Under the pieces are notes generated by a model. The model was not told the origin of the DNA. It was given only the letters and a program-made list of their open reading frames with translations, and made no database searches. A DNA stretch of 64,000 bases from VAZQ01 sp963744275 (GTDB taxonomy: Bacteria; Pseudomonadota; Alphaproteobacteria; Rhizobiales; Xanthobacteraceae): the NCBI GenBank assembly GCA_963744275.1, contig CAVUSX010000021.1, forward strand, positions 310,001 through 374,000. Reading direction: 5' to 3'. The translations under genes were made by a program, and so were the position numbers. This document shows, piece by piece, positions 17,418-27,772 of the stretch (within the stretch, counting starts at the first letter, position 1; each line of letters opens with the position of its first letter).

Positions 17418-18692
17418 CTATTTCGCCTTCTCGTACGGATAGATCAGCTTGCCGGATTCGTAATCCGCGGGCGCCACCACCACCTGGGTGGAGACGTCCT
17501 TGAACTGGTCCACGTCGTTGCCTTTGATGTTCTGGAACTGCACCTGCAGGACGCGCGACTGCTCCCACTCGCCCTTGGCGCCGAACTTCACGTCGCCGAC
17601 CACGGTCTTGAAGGTGCCGGTGCGGATCTGCGCGGCCAGCTTGGCGTCGTCGAGACTCTTGGTGGCCTCGATCGCCTGCTGCAGAACCTGCAGCTGCGCG
17701 TAGGCCCAAGGCGCCATGTAAAAGCCGAGCGGATCGACGCCTTCGGCTTGCGCCCGCGACTGATATTTCTTCATCAGATCGTCGACGCCGGCGAAATGCA
17801 TCTTCGGCACCGGCAGCCAGAAGTCGTAGTTGACCCAGCCGTTGAGCAAGGGCCCGAGCTGCATCTTGATGGCGGTGGCCTGCAATCCCACCATGGCGCC
17901 GCCGATCATCCTGGGCTTGAAGCCGATCTCGTTGACGGCCCGCACGATGCCGACCGAGTCGGGCGGATAGGAGCACACCACCACAATGTCCGGATTGCTG
18001 GCCTGGATGGCGCGCACGATCGGGCTGAAATCGTTGGTCGTGGGCGGATAGGTCTTGTCATAGACGATCTTGAGGCCGGCGCTCTGCGCCGTCTCGCGTG
18101 CGCCGTCGGACGCGTTCTTGGAGAACTCCTGGTCGGCCGCCACGATCGCCACCGTCTTCGGCTTGGGATCGAGCCGCATGGCCAGCGCGAAGAAATCCTT
18201 GGTGAAGGCCGGCTTGGGGATCGGGCCGGAGGGAATCATCGCGAAATAATTCGGGTAGTTGAACTCGTCGTTGACCGCGAGCCCGAGCAAGCCGATGAGC
18301 AGCTTCTTGCGCGCAATGACGATCGGCATGGCCGGGGCCAGCTGGGCGGTCGCATAGGCCCCGATCAGCAGGTCGACCTTGTCGACGTCGAGCAGCTTGG
18401 TGTAGATGGCCGGAACCTCGGCGGGGGCGCTCTTGTCGTCGTAATAGACGAGCTTGACCGGACGTCCCAACAGCCCGCCCTTGGCGTTGACGTCCTCCTC
18501 CCAGATCTTTTGTGCCAGCAGGGCCGACTTGCCGTTGGGGGCGAGCCCCCCGGTCAGCGCCATGCTGTAGCCGATCCGGATCGGCGCGCCCGACTGCGCC
18601 GACGCGGGCCCGAGCGCGACCAAAAGCAACGCCAGCCCCATGATCGCGGCGCCGGGCAAAGCCCAGGCCCGGCATTTTCGGTGGTAAAGCAT
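17418..18692 (-). CDS. LivK-type periplasmic solute-binding protein
   Basis: 424 residues from ATG 18692, with GGGAGG upstream. An N-terminal signal peptide (hydrophobic AIMGLALLLVALGPASA, cleavage after ASA-Q) is followed by the type I periplasmic binding fold: IRIGYSMALTGGLAPNG, LLGRPVKLVYYDDKS and DLLIGAYATAQLAPAMP. It is the likely solute receptor for the LivHMGF transporter at 10.4-14.9 kb although it is convergent with the zinc-finger gene and separated from the transporter. The ligand is not predictable. Confidence 0.9.
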   Translation of the reverse strand: MLYHRKCRAWALPGAAIMGLALLLVALGPASAQSGAPIRIGYSMALTGGLAPNGKSALLAQKIWEEDVNAKGGLLGRPVKLVYYDDKSAPAEVPAIYTKLLDVDKVDLLIGAYATAQLAPAMPIVIARKKLLIGLLGLAVNDEFNYPNYFAMIPSGPIPKPAFTKDFFALAMRLDPKPKTVAIVAADQEFSKNASDGARETAQSAGLKIVYDKTYPPTTNDFSPIVRAIQASNPDIVVVCSYPPDSVGIVRAVNEIGFKPRMIGGAMVGLQATAIKMQLGPLLNGWVNYDFWLPVPKMHFAGVDDLMKKYQSRAQAEGVDPLGFYMAPWAYAQLQVLQQAIEATKSLDDAKLAAQIRTGTFKTVVGDVKFGAKGEWEQSRVLQVQFQNIKGNDVDQFKDVSTQVVVAPADYESGKLIYPYEKAK

Positions 18693-18846
18693 TGCAACCC
18701 TCCCGGTCGATTGACGATTTTCTTTGATCTTAGGCGCAATCGCGCGCCCGACGCCAGGGCACCGCGGGTCTGCGGTCTCCATCCCAGTCACGCAGCTTTC
18801 TTACAATTCCCCGCCCTCCTGCGCGATTCGTGCTACCTGCTCGCTC

Positions 18847-20211
18847 ATGGAAACGCACCCGCCGGCGCCGCGCGCCATCCTGGTCGGCATTCAGCTCCCG
18901 GGCGTCGATGACGTCGCGCTCGCCGCCAGCCTCGAGGAGCTGGGCCGTCTGGTGAAGACGCTCGGATACGAGGTCGTCGGCACGATGTCGCAGAAGCGCG
19001 ACGACATCGGCGGCGGGACGCTGCTCGGCAAGGGTCGGCTCGAGGAGCTGGCGGCGATCACCGGCGGAACCGGCGTCGTCGGATCCATGGCCCCCGCGCA
19101 GAAGTCGAAGGCGCGCGAGCGCTTCGAGGACGCCGAGGAGAAGAAGCCGGACGCCCCGCCCATCGCGCTCGATCCGCTTGCGCCGCCGAAGCCGCAATTC
19201 GTGATCGTCGATCACGATATCTCGCCGAGCCAGGCCCGCAACCTCGAGCGCGCAACCGGCGCGCAGGTGCTGGACCGGACCGGCGTGATCATGGAGATCT
19301 TCCATCGTCATGCGCACAGTCGCGAGGCCAAGCTGCAGGTGGAGATCGCGCGGTTGAAGTACGTCGCGCCGCGCCTGCGGGAATCCTTGGCGGGCGGTGG
19401 CGGGCGGCAGCAAGGCGTCGGCGCGGGCGAGTCCGATCTCGATCTCGATCGCCGCAAGATTCGCGATCGCCTCGCGGAGCTCAAAGGACAGCTGGAGGAC
19501 ATCCAGCGCGACGGCGACCAGCGTCGGTCCGCGCGTCGCGATCAGCTCCGCGTCGCGCTGGTCGGATATACCAATGCCGGCAAGTCGTCGCTCATGCGCG
19601 CGCTCACCGGCAGCGAGGTGCTGGTCGAGGACAAGCTGTTCGCGACCCTCGACACCACCGTGCGCGCGCTCAAGCCGGAGACCAAGCCGCGCGTGCTGGT
19701 CTCGGATACGGTCGGATTCATCAAGAAGCTGCCGCACGACCTGGTCGCGTCGTTCCGCTCTACGCTGGCCGAGGCGCTCGAGGCGTCGCTGCTGCTGTTC
19801 GTCGTCGACGCGTCCGATCCGACCTACGAATTGCAGCTCGCGGTGAGCCGCGACGTGCTGCGCGAGATCGGCGCCGATGTCGTCCCCTCACGCCTGCTGC
19901 TCAACAAGATCGATCGCCTGAGCGAGGCCGACCGCGCCGCGCTGCGCGCCAAGCACCCCGACGCGATCCTGCTCTGCGCCAAGTCGCCCGCGGACGTGGC
20001 CGCGCTGCGCGAGACGATCATCGCGTTCTTCGAAGCCGCGATGGTGGAGGACCAGATCGTGCTGCCCTATGCGAAGCAGGGGCTGCTCGGCGACGTGTAC
20101 GAGAACGCGCGCGTGCTCTCCGAGGACTACGATGCCACCGGCCGGATCATGAAGGTGCGCGGCCTGCCCGGCGCCATCGCGCGTCTGCGCAGGGCGCTGG
20201 CGGCTTCGTGA
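18847..20211 (+). CDS. hflX: GTPase HflX
   Basis: 454 residues starting METHPPAPRAILVG. HflX N-terminal domain with GGGTLLGKGRLEEL, the glycine linker with a coiled segment (VEIARLKYVAPRLRESL), then the GTPase: G1 GYTNAGKSS, G3 DTVGF, G4 NKID. HflX splits stalled 70S ribosomes under heat stress. Compared with the usual sequence the N-terminal domain carries about 40 extra residues (near 80-120) rich in charged residues and proline before VIVDHDISPSQARNLE. In most alphaproteobacteria hflX follows hfq; no hfq is present here, so this may be an extra or acquired copy. Confidence 0.9.
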   Translation: METHPPAPRAILVGIQLPGVDDVALAASLEELGRLVKTLGYEVVGTMSQKRDDIGGGTLLGKGRLEELAAITGGTGVVGSMAPAQKSKARERFEDAEEKKPDAPPIALDPLAPPKPQFVIVDHDISPSQARNLERATGAQVLDRTGVIMEIFHRHAHSREAKLQVEIARLKYVAPRLRESLAGGGGRQQGVGAGESDLDLDRRKIRDRLAELKGQLEDIQRDGDQRRSARRDQLRVALVGYTNAGKSSLMRALTGSEVLVEDKLFATLDTTVRALKPETKPRVLVSDTVGFIKKLPHDLVASFRSTLAEALEASLLLFVVDASDPTYELQLAVSRDVLREIGADVVPSRLLLNKIDRLSEADRAALRAKHPDAILLCAKSPADVAALRETIIAFFEAAMVEDQIVLPYAKQGLLGDVYENARVLSEDYDATGRIMKVRGLPGAIARLRRALAAS

Positions 20212-20347
20212 GCCGATCGATCGGCCGCGGCGTTTAGTTGCCGGCGGCTGATCGTGTTGCCGGTGACGCCATCAGAGCCCACGCTGTTGCGGCGACCCGG
20301 ACTCGCGATAGGATGATGCGGCAACCGCCGGGTCGGACCCGCCCATC

Positions 20348-20719
20348 ATGACCATTTCAATCGAAGCCTTGTGGACGATGCCGGAGCGCGAGCTGCTGGC
20401 CGCGTATTACGACGCACGCCGCACCTATGTGGAACGAAAGTTCACGCGCGACAGCCAGCGGGCGCGGCTCGAATGGCTCAAAGCCAAGACCTTCATGGCC
20501 AGCTCCGGCGGCGTGACGGAACGCCGGACCGGCGTGGAAGCCTCCGAGGAGCTCGGCCGCAAGGGCCAGGAGCTGCGCGAGATGACGCGCGATCTGGACC
20601 TTCTCAAGATCGATTTCGACGTGATCGCCATGACCTTGCGGTTGCGTGGCGCGCCGGCGCCGGGCGAGATCAGGGGCGAGGAGCCCTCGGATGGCGCGGA
20701 ACAGGACGGCAGCGCTTGA
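20348..20719 (+). CDS. Hypothetical 123-residue alpha-helical protein
   Basis: Begins MTISIEALWTMPERELLAAYYDAR and is rich in charged residues with heptad-like stretches (ASEELGRKGQELREMTRDLDLL) that suggest a coiled coil in the second half. It has no signal peptide or membrane segment. I do not recognise a family. It lies 136 bases after hflX and converges with msrP. Confidence 0.6.
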   Translation: MTISIEALWTMPERELLAAYYDARRTYVERKFTRDSQRARLEWLKAKTFMASSGGVTERRTGVEASEELGRKGQELREMTRDLDLLKIDFDVIAMTLRLRGAPAPGEIRGEEPSDGAEQDGSA

Positions 20720-20753
20720 TCGATCGCCGCGGACTGCGGCGGCGACGATCGTC

Positions 20754-21737
20754 TCAGGCCCACAGCCGCTCGGTGCTCTCGAGGCCCTTGTAGATGCCGG
20801 CGACGAATTCGGCGTAGCCGTTGAACAAGAGCGTGGGCCGCCGCTCGCCGACCCCGATCAGCATCTCGCTCGCCTGGCTCCAGCGCGGATGCGCCACTTG
20901 CGGGTTGACGTTGGCCCAGAAGCCGTATTCCGACGCCTGCAGCGCCTCCCAATAGGTCTTGGGCCGCTGGTCCGTGAAGGTGAAATGGGTGATCGACTTG
21001 ACCGACTTGAAGCCGTATTTCCACGGCACCGCCAGCCGCAGCGGCGCGCCCTGCGATTTCGACACCGGCTTGCCGTAGGCGCCGGTCACCAGGAAGGCGA
21101 GCTCGTTGGTGGCCTCCGCCATGGTGAGGCCCTCCGTATAGGGCCACGGATACCAGGTCTGCTTCTGCGCCGGCGCCACCACCGGATCCAGGAAGGTCTG
21201 CATCTGGAGATATGTCGCCGAGGACAGCGGCTTGGCCAGCTCGACCAGCTTGGCGAGCGGGAAGCCCGACCACGGGATCGCCATGCCCCAGGCCTCGACG
21301 CAGCGGTGGCGATAGAGCCGCTCCTCCAGCGGCATCTTGCGGATGAGGTCGTCGAGGCCGATCTCCTGCGGCTTCTCCACCATGCCGTCGATCTTGACGG
21401 TCCAGGGCCGCAGCTTGAGCGCCTGGGCGTTGCGGGCGATCTGCTTGGAGGTGCCGAACTCGTAGAAATTGTTGTAGTTGGTGTTGATCTTCTCGTCCGT
21501 GATGGGCCGGTCGAGCACGTATTTATCGTTGTGCTTGACCGGATAGAGGTCGGCGGTCGGGTCCGGCACGTCGGCGGCGCGCTGCGCCAGCGCGAGCGTG
21601 GGCGACAGCGAGATCGCGGCAACTCCCGTCGCGGCCATTCCGGTCGCCGTCAGGAAGGCGCGGCGGTCGAGGAACAGGTGCTCGGGCGTGGCGTGATGCT
21701 CGGGAATTTCCCATCCGCGGCGGCGAATGACATGCAT
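20754..21737 (-). CDS. msrP: Protein-methionine-sulfoxide reductase catalytic subunit MsrP (YedY)
   Basis: 327 residues from ATG 21737, with GGAGG 8 bases upstream. A Tat signal (DRRAFLTATGMAATG near residues 24-38) precedes the sulfite-oxidase-like molybdopterin domain. The molybdenum-ligating Cys is in RHRCVEAWGMAIPWSGFP. MsrP repairs oxidised methionine in periplasmic proteins using electrons from the heme membrane protein MsrQ; no msrQ is next to it here, so it must be elsewhere or replaced. The frame stays open upstream into the EF-G gene, which is chance. Confidence 0.93.
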   Translation of the reverse strand: MHVIRRRGWEIPEHHATPEHLFLDRRAFLTATGMAATGVAAISLSPTLALAQRAADVPDPTADLYPVKHNDKYVLDRPITDEKINTNYNNFYEFGTSKQIARNAQALKLRPWTVKIDGMVEKPQEIGLDDLIRKMPLEERLYRHRCVEAWGMAIPWSGFPLAKLVELAKPLSSATYLQMQTFLDPVVAPAQKQTWYPWPYTEGLTMAEATNELAFLVTGAYGKPVSKSQGAPLRLAVPWKYGFKSVKSITHFTFTDQRPKTYWEALQASEYGFWANVNPQVAHPRWSQASEMLIGVGERRPTLLFNGYAEFVAGIYKGLESTERLWA

Positions 21738-21826
21738 GAGGCGATCCTCCAGCTCGGTTGGCTCTGCACTACGCGGCGGCGCGCTCACCTGCAAGTCACA
21801 GGTGCGGCAACCGCCGAATGGATCGA

Positions 21827-23878
<2,052 letters not shown>

Positions 23879-24074
23879 GATTGCCTCCCACAGCGGCCCG
23901 ACCCGGCCTTATCAGAGACCTTCAATCCATCGTTTCAGGCCGAAGGGGGGATTGGCAAGAGGCGGCATCGTCTCACCGACGGCGCGCCGCCAAGGCCATG
24001 CGCAAACGGCTGCCGAACGGGCAGCCGTTGCGAGGCTCGGATGACCGGGACGGTTCGCAACACGCGATGGCGCG

Positions 24075-24551
24075 TCAGCGCGCCGGCCGGATGCTGAGAT
24101 TGGCGACCCCGAGCGCGACATTGAGGCCCACCTGTCCGGTCAGGGACAGCGGCTGCAGCGCGACGGTGCGGTTCGAGCCGCCCACCAGGACATTGGCCCC
24201 GAGGCCGACCGCGACCGTGGCTTCGCCGCTCGCACCCGCATAGTCGCCGGCCAGGAACCCATATCCCCGGTTGGTATCCGCATAGACCGCCCAGACCAAC
24301 GAGCCGCCGGCCGTGGCCCCGAGATCGAGGCCGAATTTCGTGATGGTGCCGTAATAGCCCTCCTGCGGGCCCGGGATGTCGGGCGTGAACAGGCAGTTGA
24401 CGGTTCGCTGCGAGCCGATGATCAGGCCGAGGCCCGCGGAAACATCGCAATTGAGAACACCGGTGCGCGCCCGCTGCGCTTGCGCGGTATCGCCGCTGAA
24501 CGACACCGCCGCCAGCCCCAGAATCAAGGCCCCCGTGATAGCTCGACGCAT
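24075..24551 (-). CDS. DUF992 secreted protein
   Basis: 158 residues with an N-terminal signal peptide (ALILGLAAVSFSGDTAQA). The body matches DUF992: RTGVLNCDVSAGLGLIIGSQ, NCLFTPDIPGPQEGYYGTI, FGLDLGATAGGSLVWAVYA. Two Cys residues could form a disulfide. These proteins are common in Bradyrhizobium and relatives and have no known function. Confidence 0.88.
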   Translation of the reverse strand: MRRAITGALILGLAAVSFSGDTAQAQRARTGVLNCDVSAGLGLIIGSQRTVNCLFTPDIPGPQEGYYGTITKFGLDLGATAGGSLVWAVYADTNRGYGFLAGDYAGASGEATVAVGLGANVLVGGSNRTVALQPLSLTGQVGLNVALGVANLSIRPAR

Positions 24552-24708
24552 TTACCCCTCCCTCTTCGATCCATTCGGTCCGGGACACGGCTCCGCTCCC
24601 GACCGCAACCAGACCTCATTCTAGAGCATCATCCGTCCCGGTGGAATCGCCGGCCCGGATTTCTTCCGGCTTGGTTTGCGGCAGTGCGGGAGCCGCCGCC
24701 GGAGACCC

Positions 24709-25911
24709 TCACCGCAGGCTCCCGCAGAAGCGCTGGATGCGGCGGCAGGCCTCCTCCAGGTCCGCGGTCTTGGTCGCATAGGAGATCCGGAACGCCGGGC
24801 CGAGCCCGAAGGCCGTGCCCTGCACCACCGCCACGCCTTCGGCCTCCAACAGCTCGGTCACGAAGTCCTCGTCGGAGGCGATCCGCTTGCCCGACGGCGC
24901 CGTCTTGCCGATGGTGGCCTTGCAGGTCGGGTAGACGTAGAACGCGCCCTCGGGCTTGAGGCAGTGCAGGCCGCTGGCCTGGTTGAGCATGGAGACGCAC
25001 AGGTCGCGCCGCTCCTTGAACACCTTGTTGTGCTCGGCGATGAAATCCTGCGGACCGTCCAGGGCCTCGACCGCGGCCCATTGCGCGATCGCGTTCGGGT
25101 TCGTGGTCGACTGCGACTGCAGCGTCGCGATGGCCTTGATGAGCATTTCGGGCCCGCCCGCATAGCCGATGCGCCAGCCGGTCATGCAATAGGCCTTGGA
25201 TACGCCGTTGAGCGTGAGGGTGCGCTCGTACAGCGCCGGCTCGACCTGCGCCGGGCTGAAGAACTTGAAATCGTCGTAGACCAGGTGCTCGTACATGTCG
25301 TCGCTCAGGAGCCAGACATGCGGGTGCTTCACCAGGACATCGGTGATGGCCTTGACCTCGGCGCGGCTATAGGCCGCCCCGGTCGGGTTCGAGGGCGAGT
25401 TGAAGATCAGCCACTTGGTATTGCGGGTGATCGCCTTCGCGAGCGCCTCCGGCTTCATCTTGAAGCCGTCCTCGGGCCGGGTCTCGACCACGACCGGGGT
25501 GGCGCCCGACAGCATCACGATGTCGTAATAGCTCACCCAATAGGGCGCCGGGATGATCACCTCGTCACCCGGATTGAGCGTCACCATCAGGGCGTTGTAG
25601 AGCACCTGCTTGCCGCCGGCGCCGACCGAGATCTGCGCCGGCTTGTAGTCGAGCTCGTTCTCGCGCTTGAACTTGCGCGCGATCGCCGCCTTGAGCTCGG
25701 CGATGCCGTCGATATTGGTGTACTTGCTCTCCCCGCGCTCGATCGCCTTGATGGCGGCGCGCTTGATGTTGTCCGGGGTGTCGAAATCCGGCTCTCCCGC
25801 CCCCAACCCGATGACATTGCGCCCGGCCGCCTTGAGCGCGCGCGCCTTGTCCGTCACCGCGATGGTGGCGGAGGGCTTGATGCGCTTGAGCGAATCCGCG
25901 AGGAAGGCCAT
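24709..25911 (-). CDS. Pyridoxal-phosphate aminotransferase (aspartate aminotransferase type)
   Basis: 400 residues from ATG 25911, with GGAG 6 bases upstream; a TTG 12 bases earlier is also in frame. Class I aminotransferase features: GAGGKQVLYNALMVTL, IFNSPSNPTGAAYSRAEV, and the PLP-binding Lys in LNGVSKAYCMTGWRIGYAGG. Typical of the alphaproteobacterial I-gamma aspartate/prephenate aminotransferase group, which makes aspartate, glutamate and sometimes arogenate. Single gene with its own upstream region. Confidence 0.92.
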   Translation of the reverse strand: MAFLADSLKRIKPSATIAVTDKARALKAAGRNVIGLGAGEPDFDTPDNIKRAAIKAIERGESKYTNIDGIAELKAAIARKFKRENELDYKPAQISVGAGGKQVLYNALMVTLNPGDEVIIPAPYWVSYYDIVMLSGATPVVVETRPEDGFKMKPEALAKAITRNTKWLIFNSPSNPTGAAYSRAEVKAITDVLVKHPHVWLLSDDMYEHLVYDDFKFFSPAQVEPALYERTLTLNGVSKAYCMTGWRIGYAGGPEMLIKAIATLQSQSTTNPNAIAQWAAVEALDGPQDFIAEHNKVFKERRDLCVSMLNQASGLHCLKPEGAFYVYPTCKATIGKTAPSGKRIASDEDFVTELLEAEGVAVVQGTAFGLGPAFRISYATKTADLEEACRRIQRFCGSLR

Positions 25912-26431
25912 GAATGTCTCCAATCGAGGCAGATCGTGCCGCTGGGTCGTAAAGCATTTTCAGGAGAAGGGGAATCTGCTTTCGGCATAAAATTGCGACA
26001 TTTCCGGGAACCCAGCCCCAGAAACCGGCGCTTCCCGCGTCCGGGGCGGGGCGCTTCGGGAGATCGTCGCGGTTCGCTCGACCTCTACCGCGATGCGGTC
26101 GTGCTTCCGCCGGCGCCGGGGCAACGAAAATGACCCAGATGGCCGCCCGCCGAAAGCAATTTCTTTTCCGTCGATCTTGTGATCTCGTTCGCGCTGCGCC
26201 TAGGTTGCGGCTCATGACGCGCCATGCGTTATTCATGCGTATTGGCGCAACAGCGCTTGGCGTAATAGCGTAATATCACAACAGCGTAATGCGTTGTTCG
26301 TCGCTGCGTCACGACATTGCCGCGGTCCTGGCACAGGACGGCGGCGGTCCAGCATGATCCGGCCGGGACACTCAGGCCCGAGAAGGTCAGGCCCGAGAAG
26401 GACAGGTCCGAGAAGGGCAGACGGGGACGCA
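25912..26431. other. Gene-free stretch with a family H repeat and short repeats
   Basis: 25944-26020 is a copy of the family H element. 26215-26300 holds irregular short repeats of GCGTAATA/GCGCAACA type. 26372-26416 is three 15-base units of TCAGGCCCGAGAAGG with one to two changes. No supported gene is present; the open frames here have no family sequence or RBS. Confidence 0.6.
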
Positions 26432-27061
26432 ATGTATACCCTCTATTCCATGCAGCGCTCGGGCAACAGCTACAAGGTGCGCATGGCGCTCGCCCAGCTC
26501 GGAATCCCCTATCGCCTGGTCGAGATCGACATCTTGCGCGGGGAGAGCCGCACCCCGGAATTTCTGGCCAAGAATCCGAGCGGCCAGGTACCGCTGCTGG
26601 AGGTCGCGCCGGACCGCTATCTGGCCGAGTCGAACGCGATCCTCTGGTATGTGGCGGGCGGCTCGCCGCTGGCGCCGGAGGACCGCATCGAGCGCGCCGA
26701 GGCGCTGCAATGGATGTTCTTCGAGCAGCACAGCCTCGAGCCCAACATCGGGGCGGCCTATTTCTGGCTGGTGCTGGTGAGAGGCGGCCGGGAGCTGCAG
26801 CAGCACGCGCTGGAAGACTGGATGGAGCAGGGCTATCGGGCGCTCCGGGTCATGGAGAACCACCTCAAGCAGCACCGCTATTTTGCCGCCGATCGTTTCA
26901 CCGTGGCCGATATCGCGCTCTACGCCTACACGCATCTCGCCCATGAATGCGATTTCGATCTCGCCACCTTTCCGGCGCTTCGCGATTGGCTCGACCGCAT
27001 GGCGGCGCAGCCCGGCCACGTGCGCATGGAGCAGCAAGTAGCCGACGTGGCGGCGGAATAG
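26432..27061 (+). CDS. Glutathione S-transferase
   Basis: 209 residues from ATG 26432. The N-terminal thioredoxin-like domain begins MYTLYSMQRSGNSYKVRMAL, has the cis-Pro element GQVPLLEV and the glutathione gamma-Glu-binding AESNAIL. The helical C-terminal domain ends with RFTVADIALYAYTHLAHE. Probably detoxifies electrophiles. The frame is open upstream through a 15-base tandem repeat, but only the sequence from 26432 matches the family. Confidence 0.9.
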   Translation: MYTLYSMQRSGNSYKVRMALAQLGIPYRLVEIDILRGESRTPEFLAKNPSGQVPLLEVAPDRYLAESNAILWYVAGGSPLAPEDRIERAEALQWMFFEQHSLEPNIGAAYFWLVLVRGGRELQQHALEDWMEQGYRALRVMENHLKQHRYFAADRFTVADIALYAYTHLAHECDFDLATFPALRDWLDRMAAQPGHVRMEQQVADVAAE

Positions 27062-27271
27062 GCCCCGCAGCTGTTGCCGCCGCGCCACGGTGGGACGCAA
27101 ATCGTCGCGGCGTTAACGCTTTGCTAACCACATTCACAAAATGGCCCTCATTCATCACCGGCCTCGCCTTAGTCCGGCCGAACCCCCGCCCGCAATCGGA
27201 GGCAAATTCTTACCAGAAACGAAGAGAGATGCTGTCGTAGAGAGCAATGCCGATATTTGTAGGAGATTGAT

Positions 27272-27505
27272 ATGTCCAAGCCGCCAGAGATCGGGTGCGA
27301 GCATCCGACATTCGACGCACCGGAGCGCAAGCTCAAGCCCGTCGCGCTTCAACTGATCGCCACCGTGACCCTCGCGCTGTCCACCCTGGTCGTCGCTGCC
27401 GTCCTGACCTTCGGGCTGGCCCGGGCCGAATTTGCCGCCACCATGACCGGAGCGGACGCGGCGCCGTTCGCAATAACGCTCTCGCCGATGGACGGCGCAG
27501 CCTGA
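27272..27505 (+). CDS. Small single-pass membrane protein, unknown function
   Basis: 77 residues with AGGAGATTGAT before the ATG. A hydrophobic helix spans about residues 27-48 (LQLIATVTLALSTLVVAAVL) between a charged N-terminus and a small polar tail. No family is recognised. Confidence 0.6.
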   Translation: MSKPPEIGCEHPTFDAPERKLKPVALQLIATVTLALSTLVVAAVLTFGLARAEFAATMTGADAAPFAITLSPMDGAA

Positions 27506-27772
27506 GCCTGCGGCAGAAGCCGCGCTTTTCCCTCGAGCTCATTGTTACATTGCGACCTGCCGGCAGCGCCGATCGGCGATGACGGTTTGCGTCTTGCGCT
27601 GATCGTCGCCACCCGATCGCACTGCGTGGAAATCCGGCTAAACCTACGGACCGATCAGGTTTCCCTTCCTACCCGAAATCCCTTGCCGGCTGAATTGGCG
27701 GGACCCCGCCTTGCACCGCGCCAGCCGCAACGGTAACCCATGCTGGCAAGGCGCCAGGACGCCACCGATTCC

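Noticed and set aside
26229..26432. Minus-strand frame with pentapeptide-like FSGLT/FSGLS units
   Set aside because: Translation of the 15-base tandem repeat only; no RBS and the rest has no protein-like composition.
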